From: Hyphomicrobium sp.
Lineage (GTDB): Bacteria > Pseudomonadota > Alphaproteobacteria > Rhizobiales > Hyphomicrobiaceae
DNA length: 15,745 nt
Reading direction: 5' to 3'
NCBI GenBank assembly: GCA_030598645.1
Contig: JAUVPN010000016.1
Coordinates: 1-15,745 of the forward strand
Shown here in pieces: positions 6,251 through 14,826 of this stretch. Below the pieces are notes generated by a model that had not been told where the DNA came from, ran no database searches, and saw nothing but the letters and a program-made list of their open reading frames with translations. Position 1 is the stretch's first letter, and each line of letters begins with the position of its first letter. Made by a program: the position numbers and the translations under genes.

Positions 6251-7759
6251 TCATTTCAGTGGTTGTATTGGCGGATACTCATTGGGATCGAATACGGACC
6301 ACACCATTGCGCCAATAGGGGGGGGCTTGTCAAAGAGCTCAAGTCCATCGAACATGTCCTTAGGAGATAAGAACATCTTATGCCTGTCGAGCCGTGACCG
6401 CACATCCTGGAATTTCTTATAATTATCCCCGTAGTCCGAATCAACTGCCGGCCCCGCGAGGTAGCTATTCTTGCGCCAGATGTAGCTATACTTGCCCCAG
6501 TGGGGCCGCCCCCCATGTCGTATAAAAATATTCTCAACGGTTTCACCGATCGGAATCTGGCTCTTATGTTTTATCGAAGCGACCACATAGATTCCCACAT
6601 AGGCGGTGTCACGACCAGCATTGAGGCCGATCAAAGTTTTATCGCTTCCTTTTGCAAAGCGGACCTGCACCCGCGGGTAGTTGAGATACTGTCCGTTATC
6701 TCGAAAACGACGAAGCTCAAATCTTAGTTCCTTCAGCAGTTCCTCGAGCTTACTGACGTCGAATGCGTACTCGACATTCATGATCATGCGCAACTGATGA
6801 TTCTCAGTCGGCTCACGATAGTGGTCGTAGAGGAAAACTCGATACGATTTATCGATTATATCTTTATCGATGCAAAACTCTTTCTCAGTGGCCGAACAGT
6901 AGCGCTGGCGGAACCGACTGTGCAACGTCTTCAGTGAGCCCAATCGTTTAGATAGGTAGATGTGGCCGCCAACAAAGACGCCAAAATCATACAAGCGGTG
7001 ACGAATAGTCGACTTGTTTACGAAGAAGCGTTCGAGATCAGTTGCTGCTCTGTTGCGTGAAAACCCCGCATGCAGCGGCCTGGAGGTCAAAACGCGTGTG
7101 CAAGCGGTATCCGTATCCGGAATCCATAGCATGCTAACGTAATCGCTCTTTCTCGCAGTCTTCAGAATTTGCTTGAAAGCTTTAGGGGCTGGCTGAGAAC
7201 TGATCTCGCAATGGAGCGAGAAGGCTGGGACCAATTTCAGCTTGACGCTAGTCAGGATCCCAAGCTGGCCGAGATGGCAGCGCAACGCCTTCAATTCGTC
7301 GGTCTCTTTTGAATAATTAACGGTATCTCCGTCGGAATTTACGATCTCGACTTCTTCAACAATGTCAGATAGTGACCCATATCCCAGACTGCTCCCATGG
7401 GTTGATGTTGCAATGACGCCGGGGATAGTTTGGGCGTGATATGAACCCAAAGACGGAAAATGCAGACGATGTTTGTCGCATTCTTTGATCGCTTCGAAGA
7501 TCGTGACGCCCGCCCCGACCTTTACTTCACGATTCGGCACATTAACTTCTATGGTTTTCAGCCCCTTAAGATCGACGAGAATGTCGTTGGTATGAAAGAT
7601 GTGGTTGAACGAATGTTTGCCGCCGATGACCTTCACCTTTTTGCCGCGCTCGTAAGCCTCCTTCACAATTTCTTTGACTTGATCTTCATGTCCTGGCGTC
7701 CTAAATTCAGCCTCAAAAGAAACGTTCTTATAGGCGTTCTGAATAAACTTCTTTTCCAT
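6251..7759 (-). CDS. FAD-linked oxidase of the sugar-lactone oxidase (ALO/gulonolactone) type
   Basis: A 502-residue soluble flavoprotein of the VAO/PCMH superfamily. The N-terminal half is the FAD-binding domain (about 15-180): KVIGGKHSFNHI (43-54) places His49 where relatives attach FAD covalently, and PGVIATSTHGSSLGYGSLSDIVEEV (113-137) is the typical pyrophosphate-binding stretch. The C-terminal half resembles the D-arabinono-1,4-lactone oxidase domain and ends with the hallmark HWGK (420-423). Such enzymes oxidise aldonolactones or alditols with O2 or a dehydrogenase acceptor; the actual substrate is unknown. There is no signal peptide or membrane segment, so it should be cytosolic. GAGTAAGG lies before the ATG. 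The gene begins 37 bp after the dipeptidase stop, as the last member of a three-gene operon. It appears AT-richer and lysine-richer than its neighbours (many AAA, ATT and GAT codons), a hint of separate acquisition. Confidence 0.88.
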   Translation of the reverse strand: MEKKFIQNAYKNVSFEAEFRTPGHEDQVKEIVKEAYERGKKVKVIGGKHSFNHIFHTNDILVDLKGLKTIEVNVPNREVKVGAGVTIFEAIKECDKHRLHFPSLGSYHAQTIPGVIATSTHGSSLGYGSLSDIVEEVEIVNSDGDTVNYSKETDELKALRCHLGQLGILTSVKLKLVPAFSLHCEISSQPAPKAFKQILKTARKSDYVSMLWIPDTDTACTRVLTSRPLHAGFSRNRAATDLERFFVNKSTIRHRLYDFGVFVGGHIYLSKRLGSLKTLHSRFRQRYCSATEKEFCIDKDIIDKSYRVFLYDHYREPTENHQLRMIMNVEYAFDVSKLEELLKELRFELRRFRDNGQYLNYPRVQVRFAKGSDKTLIGLNAGRDTAYVGIYVVASIKHKSQIPIGETVENIFIRHGGRPHWGKYSYIWRKNSYLAGPAVDSDYGDNYKKFQDVRSRLDRHKMFLSPKDMFDGLELFDKPPPIGAMVWSVFDPNEYPPIQPLK

Positions 7760-7796
7760 GGCGGGGCCTTACTCGCTTTCACGTCAACCTTCGGAT

Positions 7797-9215
7797 CTAT
7801 TGCGTCGGGTTTGCGGTCGCAGGGCTTGCAATTCCGCTCATCAGAGGTGCACAGATTTCGTCAGCCTTCACCGGACCGCCCCCCGGCAGCCGTGTGGCAA
7901 ACACCCGACACGCGTTGACCCCAAAAATCTTGCGAATAGCGTTATCGTCGAAGACGCGGTTGCCGTTCGGCTGGCGCCGATCGATCAGGGCCTGGGTCAA
8001 GTATGGAAGGCCGGCAACGTCGATCGGCGTGCTTACTGCACCGTCGAAATCAGACCCGAGCGCGATATGGTCAAACGGATCGTAGTTCGGGTTGCGGGCA
8101 CGCATCTCGTCTACGAAGCCGGGTTCGCTCAACGCTGAATGTGCGGCAATAAACGCACTGACGACGTCCTCCATCGATCCACCTGCTGCTGCAGTCCAGA
8201 TGCCGACGCCAACGATCCCACCGGTCCGCGCAATGGCGCGGACTTCCTCGTCGCGCATATTCCGGGCGACGTCACAGATCGGTGCCAAACAAGGGCTCGG
8301 CGGACAACAATGTTCGCGCATGCCCGTGTGGGAAACGACCACGGGTGTTTTGGACGCCTCGGCCGCCTCGGCGATTCCAGTGTCCGTCGCATGCGCAACG
8401 TCGAGGATGATGTTGCTCTCGCTAACCGCTTCGATAAAAGCCCGTCCCTTGTCGGTGAAGCCTGCGCGCTGATCGCAGCCCTCACTTGACGCGCCGAGAG
8501 CATTGTTGAAACGGTGGGTCGGCGCAAGCATTCGAAAATTGGCCTTGCCTAGCTTTGCTACGCCGCGCTTGACGTCGTCGGCCGTTTGATCTCCCTCGCC
8601 GAGCCAGTGGGCGCCTTCGAGCGCAATTAGGGCGCCAATCGTCGAGGACTCGCCGCTCACTCGTTCTCTTACGAGGCCTCTCAGGTCCTCCACGTCCGTG
8701 ACAACCCGTAACCGACCTTTCGAGTCCCCCACAAAATTGGTTAACCGGTTTGCCTGATAAAGCGCGCGCTCTTTCAAATCGAACCAAACACTCAACGGCC
8801 GAGCCTGAGCCACCTGCAGCCAGCCCGTCTGGTTGATTTCCTCAGCTGAGAGGCACTTAGTAGCGCCCCGCTCGATCAACCGCGCTTTTGGAGGTGCGGG
8901 ACCTCCGCCGACGGTCTTGGTCACGACAGCGAAAACTTGCAGTGCGACGTTGCCTTCTTTTAGGCGTGGCAGATCGACATGACCGAGGTTACTTCGCCTA
9001 AGCAGGTCGCGATTCCAGAGCATCGTGTCGGCGTGAAGATCGACGATAAACAGCGGATTGTGCAGATGCCGCGCTTCATCTGAGACATCTGGTAGCTTGC
9101 TTTTGTAAACCTGGTTCAGAGAACCATCGACCCAATCTCCGGCATTACCGCTCAGAATGAGACCAGCGACCACAACAAATATAAGAACAATGACTCCAAC
9201 CACCTTCATAGTCAT
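7797..9215 (-). CDS. Membrane-anchored M19-family dipeptidase
   Basis: A 472-residue zinc dipeptidase of family M19 (renal/membrane dipeptidase), whose members hydrolyse dipeptides and often accept a D-residue at the C-terminal position. All predicted metal ligands are in place: His61 and Asp63 (DLHADTM), the bridging Glu200 (ALEGAHWL), His275 (VAHATD), His296 (SHTGMREHC) and Asp389 (GSDFDG). An uncleaved hydrophobic segment at about 4-22 predicts an N-terminal anchor with the enzyme in the periplasm. A cysteine group (303, 304, 309, 314) after the second His motif could form disulfides. I chose the ATG at 9215 because AGGAGAGG precedes it and the anchor begins there; a longer frame opens from TTG at 9317 but would overlap the upstream gene. 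It lies 56 bp after the four-helix membrane protein gene and 37 bp before the oxidase, so the three are probably co-transcribed. Substrate unknown. Confidence 0.92.
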   Translation of the reverse strand: MTMKVVGVIVLIFVVVAGLILSGNAGDWVDGSLNQVYKSKLPDVSDEARHLHNPLFIVDLHADTMLWNRDLLRRSNLGHVDLPRLKEGNVALQVFAVVTKTVGGGPAPPKARLIERGATKCLSAEEINQTGWLQVAQARPLSVWFDLKERALYQANRLTNFVGDSKGRLRVVTDVEDLRGLVRERVSGESSTIGALIALEGAHWLGEGDQTADDVKRGVAKLGKANFRMLAPTHRFNNALGASSEGCDQRAGFTDKGRAFIEAVSESNIILDVAHATDTGIAEAAEASKTPVVVSHTGMREHCCPPSPCLAPICDVARNMRDEEVRAIARTGGIVGVGIWTAAAGGSMEDVVSAFIAAHSALSEPGFVDEMRARNPNYDPFDHIALGSDFDGAVSTPIDVAGLPYLTQALIDRRQPNGNRVFDDNAIRKIFGVNACRVFATRLPGGGPVKADEICAPLMSGIASPATANPTQ

Positions 9216-9271
9216 GAGCAGCGCCCTCTCCTGGCCGATAGTGATGAGCCTTCGGCGCAGTTCTGTAGCTC

Positions 9272-9772
9272 TTATCGAGTTAGTTGCTCTCTTGCTTCCC
9301 CATCTAATTTCGACCAAGGCCTATCGAGCAGAAAACCGACGACTGCAGCCGCGCATGCAGTGAGTGCCCCAATCCAAGGAGGGGTCGCGGGTGTGCCGGT
9401 CAAGACATTGAGCGTGGCGATTAACGTCGGCACGTACAAGGCTAGAATTGCGATTGGAATGAGGATGCGCGCCCAGCGCTCGTCGCGGCGGAACGGGATC
9501 AATATGAGCGTCATAAGCACTACGAAGAGGGCCAGCATGCCTCCGCCGGCGACATCCATCAGCGCAAGCAAGAGTATTTGAGTTCTCCCCCCGAAAAGAG
9601 TCGTCCCCAACTCCTCCCAGCTGACCTGCAGAGCTTCCGCGTGATACGGCATGAACTCTTCGTGCGTGCAGTAGTTCACACCCACTACAAGGCTGGCAAG
9701 AGCCACCAGAACATAGAGGACGAGAGCAATTTTGCGTCGTGTCGCCAAGAGTAGCCTTGCTGCTGGGACCAA
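9272..9772 (-). CDS. Small integral membrane protein with four predicted helices, function unknown
   Basis: Up to 166 residues, dominated by four hydrophobic segments: about 15-35, 66-93, 102-125 and 131-149. The loop after helix 1 contains the polar stretch THEEFMPYH, and a charged stretch FRRDERWAR joins helices 2 and 3. The C-terminal tail is short and hydrophilic. I recognise no named family and no catalytic motif. A TAG stop lies directly before the TTG at 9772, so this is the longest form; a second TTG eight codons in has AAGG upstream and may be the true start. It is the first gene of a minus-strand unit continuing into the dipeptidase 56 bp later, which suggests an accessory membrane role for that enzyme, though this rests on position alone. 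The cyclase gene is divergent. Confidence 0.7.
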   Translation of the reverse strand: MVPAARLLLATRRKIALVLYVLVALASLVVGVNYCTHEEFMPYHAEALQVSWEELGTTLFGGRTQILLLALMDVAGGGMLALFVVLMTLILIPFRRDERWARILIPIAILALYVPTLIATLNVLTGTPATPPWIGALTACAAAVVGFLLDRPWSKLDGEAREQLTR

Positions 9773-10134
9773 CTAGTGGGCGATAAAGCCAATCAACGCT
9801 ACTAAGTAATGTTATGGCTCAATTCGCGCGCCGCAGTCGGTTGCCAGCGCTCCGACATTGTCAAACGCAGTAAACCAATTCCATCGAGAAGGTTCAAGAC
9901 CGGAGCGATCCGTGACTAGGCGCATATATGCATGCGGGTGGTTAGCCATCTCCGTCAGGGGAGGAGCAGTCTGAAAGAGGGAGACAGCAATAGGGCTTCA
10001 GCGATCCTCATGAGAGAGAGCGAAGAACTGCCCTCGAAGGGTAACGCGCAACCTTTGCAATCATTGGCGATTAGTGTCATGCTCAACAGGCAAGTGCCCG
10101 CCGTAAAGTTTTGTTTGTTCAGCACGGCGTTACT
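9773..10134. other. Divergent intergenic region
   Basis: About 360 bp between the minus-strand membrane-protein operon and the plus-strand cyclase gene, so promoters for both should lie here. I see no strong -35/-10 pair. A CATATATGCATG stretch near 9922-9933 is AT-rich. An open frame from 9932 to 10177 (81 codons) has no ribosome site, overlaps the cyclase start and resembles nothing known, so I do not call it. Confidence 0.45.
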
Positions 10135-13100
10135 ATGCCTCTCGGCGTACCACAAAGTAGGAGCGGAACTGCAATAGGAGGGGGATCGCGCGATCCCCCA
10201 TTCGAGGCAGAGCGTCGCCAGCTTACGGTTATGTTCTGTGACCTCGTCGGGTCGACGGCCATTTCTGCGCAACTCGATCCTGAAGATCTCCGCGAAATCA
10301 TTCGCTCGTATCAGGAGACGTGTGCAGCGGTGGTTGACCGCTTCCGTGGTTATCTTGGCCGATTTGTAGGTGACGGCGTTCTCGTCTATTTTGGCTATCC
10401 AGAGTCGCACGAGGACGATACTGAGCGGGCCATACGGGCAGCCTTTGGGATCATCGAGGCTACGTCTGAGCTTAACCATTCACTCACCCACTACCCGGGC
10501 GTCGAGTTGGCCGTGCGGATCGGCGTGGCAACTGGCCTCGTAGTAGTGGGAGACATAGTTGGCAGGGGGGCCACCGAACAGGACGCAGCCGTCGGCCAAA
10601 CTCCCAATCTTGCAGCGCGCTTGCAAGGTGCAGCAGAACCCAATTCCATTGTGATTGACTCCCATACGCAGCAATTGTTGGGCGATCAGTTCGAGTACGA
10701 GCACCTCGCCCCCCACAAATTCAGTGGATTTTCTGAACCCATAGTCGCTTGGCGCGTAATTCAGCCCTTGCAGGGCGTGACGCGCTTCGAGGCAATGCAC
10801 CGCAAAGGAGTCGTACCCCTCGTCGGCCGCGAGGAAAAAATCAACCGCCTTCTGGAATGCTGGCGGAGCGCGAAGAGTGGACGGGGGCAATGTGTCTTGG
10901 TCGCGGGCGAGGCTGGCATTGGAAAGTCGCGACTTGCCGAGTCGCTTAGCGAGCGCTTGACCAACGAGCAACATGTTGAATTGCGATACCAGTGCCACTC
11001 GTACTGCACGAGCAGCGCATTTCATCCGATCATCGATCAGCTCGAACGCACTGCCCTTATTCACGGCGAGGACAAGGCCGAACAAAGGCTGGCCAAATTG
11101 CAGCAGCTAGTAGCAAATTACCAGTGCGATCCCGAGGAGGTTGTTCCCTTGCTTGCAGCGCTGCTGTCAATACCCACGACGAATCAATATCCCCCCCTTA
11201 GAATGAGCCCTCGGCAGCAAAAAGAGCGAACGCTCGCCGGACTGGTGAATCAGATTTTAGGCGGCGCGCTTCACGAGCCGGTGCTTGTGCTATTCGAAGA
11301 TGTACATTGGATTGATCCGAGTTCTCGTGAGCTGCTCGACATAATCTGGAAGCAGATTCGAACGAGCCGCATTTTGTTGTTAGTAACAACTCGTGAGCAA
11401 CATATCCCGTTGGCTTGGTCGGGAGCCGAGCATGCATCGACGATCACGCTCAACCGGCTGGATCGTCGAGACAGCTTGGCATTGGTTGCGCAAATGCCTG
11501 GAGGGAGTGCACTTCCGCAGGCCGTGTTGGAAGAAATTGTCCAAAGGACCGATGGCGTGCCTCTGCACGTGGAGGAGTTGACCAAGTCAATTCTCGGGTC
11601 AGCCTCCCTGAAGGGAGATCAAGGCGACCATTGCCTCAATTTTCCAGTCTCCCTGCAAGGCTCGTTGATGGCACGACTCGATCAACTCGGCCCTCAAAAA
11701 CGGATAGCTCAATATGCTTCCGTCATTGGCCGAGAGTTCTCCCTTCGACTGTTGGCCGAAGTTTCCGGCTTGACCGAGCAGAGCCTCAGAAACGGGCTGG
11801 AGAAATTGGTGCAGTCCGAATTGGTCTATCAGTGCGGCTCGATGTCCGACCCGACATTTATTTTCAAGCATGCCATGGTGCAGGAAGCGGCGCACGAAAG
11901 TTTGCTACACAGCGAGCGACGCGATCTGCATGCGCAAACTGCAAGAGCGCTCCAGCTCAAGTTTCCGCAATTGGCGCAAACACAGCCGGAATTGCTAGCA
12001 CAACACTACACCCAGGCCGCTGATGCTCAAAGCGCAATAGTTTTTTGGATTAGTGCGGGACAGCGTTCCATTGAGCGGTGTGCTTTTGTTGAGGCGATTT
12101 CTCATCTTCGCGAGGCGCTTAATTTGCTAGCGCGGCTGCCAGCGTCTGCGGAGCGCGATGAGCAAGAGCTTGACGTTCAAATGACTATTGGTGGCGCAAT
12201 TACCGCTACGTCGGGATATGGCGCTCTGCAAGTCGGTCAAGCCTTCGATCGAGCGCTAGAACTTTGTCGTAAGCTGAACAAGCCTGAGAAGCTCTTTCCG
12301 ACGCTTTACGGGATTGGTGGCTTCCACTTGATACGCAGCGAACTCGATAAGACAAGACGAATCGCTGAAGAAATTCTCGATCATGCCAAACATTGCAGCG
12401 ATGCAACGCCGACGCTGCTTGGTTGTCGGTTGCTAGGCGCCACGCTCTTTTTGACCGGCGACTACCGCGGAGCGCGTGATCACTTAAACCAAGCGGTCGC
12501 GCTCTATGATGTCGATAAACACCCGGCAATGATCTCGGTCAACTCTGAGGACTACCTAACGACCGGCCTTGCTTATCTATCTTTCGTCAATGTTATGCTT
12601 GGCAGCCTGGATCAGGGTTTTGAAGCCAGTCACAGATCGCTGGCTCATGCCCGTCAGCTTGGGCACCTCTACAGTGTTGCTTACGCGCTCCAATTCTCGG
12701 CCGCGATGCATCAGCTGCGCGGGGAATCCGCAGCCGTGCGAGAACGGTCGGCAGAGCTAATCGACCTGTGCATCGAACAGGGCTACCCGCACTTTCTCGG
12801 CGCGGGCCACACCCTTCAGGGATGGGCAATGGTCGACGAGGGGCAGAGTGAGGAGGGTCTCAATGTGCTCCAAACCGGCATCAACGAGTGGGTTTCCCTG
12901 GGAGGTGCATGTTACGTCCCTTGGGGGCTGTCCATGTTGTCGGATGCGCTAGCGAAGGCCGGCATGGTCGATAGAGCTCTTAGCACGGCCATACAAGGAA
13001 TCGAATTGACCCAGAAGTCGGGCGAAAAATGGTTTAAAGCTGAACTCGTTCGTCAGCGTGGTGAAATGTTATTGATGGGAGGCGGCAAGTCGGCAGAAGC

Positions 13101-13317
13101 AAAGGCCGAAGCCTCTTTCCAAGAGGCACTGTCGATCGCGCGCGATAGTAGTGCCACGTTGTGGGAGCTTCGCGCGGCGATGTCGCTGGCGCAACTGTGG
13201 CATGGCGCAAAGCGCCTTGATGAGGCGCGCGCACTTTTGGCAACCGTTTACGACAGATTCACCGAAGGCCTGGATACACCGTTTTTGCACCAAGCAAGGC
13301 AATTGCTTTGCGACTAG
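10135..13317 (+). CDS. Class III adenylate/guanylate cyclase fused to AAA ATPase and TPR domains
   Basis: About 1,060 residues in three parts (numbered from the TTG at 10111). First, a class III nucleotide cyclase domain (about 34-215): the metal-binding aspartates are Asp44 (MFCDLVGST) and Asp88 (RFVGDGVLVYFGYP), and Asn166/Arg170 in TPNLAARLQ match the residues stabilising the transition state. Second, an AAA-type ATPase module (about 235-550) with Walker A GEAGIGKS (266-273) and Walker B VLVLFEDVHW (391-400, Asp397). Third, a long helical region with TPR-like pairs (about 600-1060). The protein has no membrane segment and lacks the N-terminal zinc ribbon some relatives carry. The layout recalls ATPase-TPR regulators of the MalT/STAND kind, suggesting cyclase output gated by nucleotide and ligand binding. 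The start is uncertain: neither ATG 10135 nor the in-frame TTG at 10111 has a good ribosome site. A 6-bp inverted repeat (13311-13316, 13324-13329) spans the stop codon. ATP rather than GTP as substrate is inferred. Confidence 0.92.
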   Translation: MPLGVPQSRSGTAIGGGSRDPPFEAERRQLTVMFCDLVGSTAISAQLDPEDLREIIRSYQETCAAVVDRFRGYLGRFVGDGVLVYFGYPESHEDDTERAIRAAFGIIEATSELNHSLTHYPGVELAVRIGVATGLVVVGDIVGRGATEQDAAVGQTPNLAARLQGAAEPNSIVIDSHTQQLLGDQFEYEHLAPHKFSGFSEPIVAWRVIQPLQGVTRFEAMHRKGVVPLVGREEKINRLLECWRSAKSGRGQCVLVAGEAGIGKSRLAESLSERLTNEQHVELRYQCHSYCTSSAFHPIIDQLERTALIHGEDKAEQRLAKLQQLVANYQCDPEEVVPLLAALLSIPTTNQYPPLRMSPRQQKERTLAGLVNQILGGALHEPVLVLFEDVHWIDPSSRELLDIIWKQIRTSRILLLVTTREQHIPLAWSGAEHASTITLNRLDRRDSLALVAQMPGGSALPQAVLEEIVQRTDGVPLHVEELTKSILGSASLKGDQGDHCLNFPVSLQGSLMARLDQLGPQKRIAQYASVIGREFSLRLLAEVSGLTEQSLRNGLEKLVQSELVYQCGSMSDPTFIFKHAMVQEAAHESLLHSERRDLHAQTARALQLKFPQLAQTQPELLAQHYTQAADAQSAIVFWISAGQRSIERCAFVEAISHLREALNLLARLPASAERDEQELDVQMTIGGAITATSGYGALQVGQAFDRALELCRKLNKPEKLFPTLYGIGGFHLIRSELDKTRRIAEEILDHAKHCSDATPTLLGCRLLGATLFLTGDYRGARDHLNQAVALYDVDKHPAMISVNSEDYLTTGLAYLSFVNVMLGSLDQGFEASHRSLAHARQLGHLYSVAYALQFSAAMHQLRGESAAVRERSAELIDLCIEQGYPHFLGAGHTLQGWAMVDEGQSEEGLNVLQTGINEWVSLGGACYVPWGLSMLSDALAKAGMVDRALSTAIQGIELTQKSGEKWFKAELVRQRGEMLLMGGGKSAEAKAEASFQEALSIARDSSATLWELRAAMSLAQLWHGAKRLDEARALLATVYDRFTEGLDTPFLHQARQLLCD

Positions 13318-13584
13318 AACAAATAGTCGTGGGCGAAAAAGAAGCCTTGCAGGATACGACGGATAGGTGGATCGCCTCTGCTAATGTCGTATGAGAAGCT
13401 GACCTTGGATGCTGATGCTTGGATTTCGATGCAATTGGAAAGGCGAAGATGTGCGTTTGTCAGAACCTCAACCGCATCACCATAACCTCAGATCGCACCG
13501 CTTTGACTTCAGGCTGGCGACATGAGTGCGCATCTTGGTTCAGCTAGTTAGAGTTTCTCCATGCGCTGACCTCGGAGATCCGTC

Positions 13585-14826
13585 ATGCCGCCAACGCTCG
13601 AAGAGCATCTCGATCCAAAAAAGTCACCAAAGCGCATACTTGCACTTGATGGGGGTGGGACGCTCGGGATTATCGAGATAGCCTTCCTCGAAAAGATTGA
13701 GCACATCCTAAGAAGACGCAATGGCAACGATCCTGACTTTCGCCTTTGCCATTACTTCGACCTCATTGGCGGCACATCGACCGGTGCAATTGTCGCCGCG
13801 GCGCTCGCTCTGGGCAAGTCGGCAACCGAGGTGAAAGACCTTTATATGAGTCTCGCAAAAGAGGTCTTCAAGCAAACATACCTTGGGTCTATGCTAAGCA
13901 AATACGGTTATGACTACATTTCACCGCCCTTCGACGCAAAGAATCTCACAAACATCCTTCGCAACATTCTAGGCGATCGTGAGCTCCAATCGCCGGATCT
14001 AGAAACCGGTCTCGGGCTAGTCACCAAGCGGATCGATACGGGGAGCGTGTGGGTTTTGACCAATAATCCTCGCTCAAAATTTTTTGAAGACCCGCCTGTG
14101 GATCCAAAAAACGGCACACGTCCATACATTGGCAACAAGCACTACAAGCTTTGCGACATCGTACGCGCAAGCGCGGCAGTGCCATTTTATTTCGCGCCCC
14201 AAAAGGTTCGGATTGAAGACGCCAAGCCTCACGGTTTGTTTGTGGACGGCGGCGTGTCACCACTCAACAATCCTGCGCTCCAGCTGTTGATGCTCGCCGG
14301 AATGGGCGCGTATGGTTTTAACTGGCCTATCGATAAGGACAAACTGCTTTTGATCTCCATAGGCTCGGGATGGCGACGCCCTGAGATTTCTTATGAAGAG
14401 GCGGCCTCCATGCTATCGGCCAAACGCGCGGTGATTGCACTTCGCGGAGTGTGTCTCTGGGACTGCGGTGCCCAAACACTAATGCTGCTGCAATGGCTAT
14501 CGGAGCCGACCTCGGCTTGGCCCATTAATTCAGAAGTCCATGATTTGAGTGGGGATATATTGGGTGGCGGCACACACGACCGGCGCGAGCTGCTAACTTT
14601 TCAGCGTTATGACGTCGACTTTGACCCATCGTGGATTGAGAAGCGAGCCGGAAAGAGGTTCGGCCAGTCAGAACTTAAGCGACTCCATAATTTTGTCGAG
14701 CCGGCTGTCATGCCGGATGTTTATTCCATCGCTTCCAAGGTCGCGGAAAAGGAAGTTGATGAAAGACATTTCCCGGCAGCATTCGATATTCAACCGTTAC
14801 GCGCCGCCAGCCAAGCGAGCGTGTGA
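13585..14826 (+). CDS. Patatin-like phospholipase
   Basis: A 413-residue protein with the patatin fold, whose members are acyl hydrolases using a Ser-Asp dyad on phospholipids or other acyl lipids. The oxyanion loop is DGGGTLG (22-28), the nucleophile elbow is GTSTG (63-67, Ser65) and the catalytic Asp is in the DGG triplet (Asp221), so the enzyme should be active. The usual Arg or Lys after DGGGx is replaced by Leu27. No signal peptide or membrane helix is present, so a cytosolic or peripheral membrane location is likely unless a dedicated secretion system exports it. The 190-residue tail after the catalytic domain carries no motif I know. The ATG at 13585 has only a modest GGAG upstream (about 13575). 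It stands alone: 267 bp separate it from the cyclase gene, and no CBASS synthase gene is adjacent. Confidence 0.92.
   Translation: MPPTLEEHLDPKKSPKRILALDGGGTLGIIEIAFLEKIEHILRRRNGNDPDFRLCHYFDLIGGTSTGAIVAAALALGKSATEVKDLYMSLAKEVFKQTYLGSMLSKYGYDYISPPFDAKNLTNILRNILGDRELQSPDLETGLGLVTKRIDTGSVWVLTNNPRSKFFEDPPVDPKNGTRPYIGNKHYKLCDIVRASAAVPFYFAPQKVRIEDAKPHGLFVDGGVSPLNNPALQLLMLAGMGAYGFNWPIDKDKLLLISIGSGWRRPEISYEEAASMLSAKRAVIALRGVCLWDCGAQTLMLLQWLSEPTSAWPINSEVHDLSGDILGGGTHDRRELLTFQRYDVDFDPSWIEKRAGKRFGQSELKRLHNFVEPAVMPDVYSIASKVAEKEVDERHFPAAFDIQPLRAASQASV

Noticed and set aside
9932..10177. 81-codon open frame upstream of the cyclase
   Set aside because: It overlaps the cyclase start in another frame, lacks a ribosome site and shows no family features.
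13311..13329. CGACTA/TAGTCG hairpin over the cyclase stop codon as a terminator
   Set aside because: No T run follows; the downstream sequence is A-rich, so an intrinsic terminator is not supported.
13384..13485. 33-residue open frame between the cyclase and patatin genes
   Set aside because: No ribosome site, no known similarity, and the length is expected by chance.
13585..14826. CBASS-type defence system built on the patatin and the nearby cyclase
   Set aside because: The neighbouring enzyme is a class III adenylate cyclase with ATPase and TPR domains, not a CD-NTase, and no Cap2/Cap3-type or other CBASS accessory gene is present.
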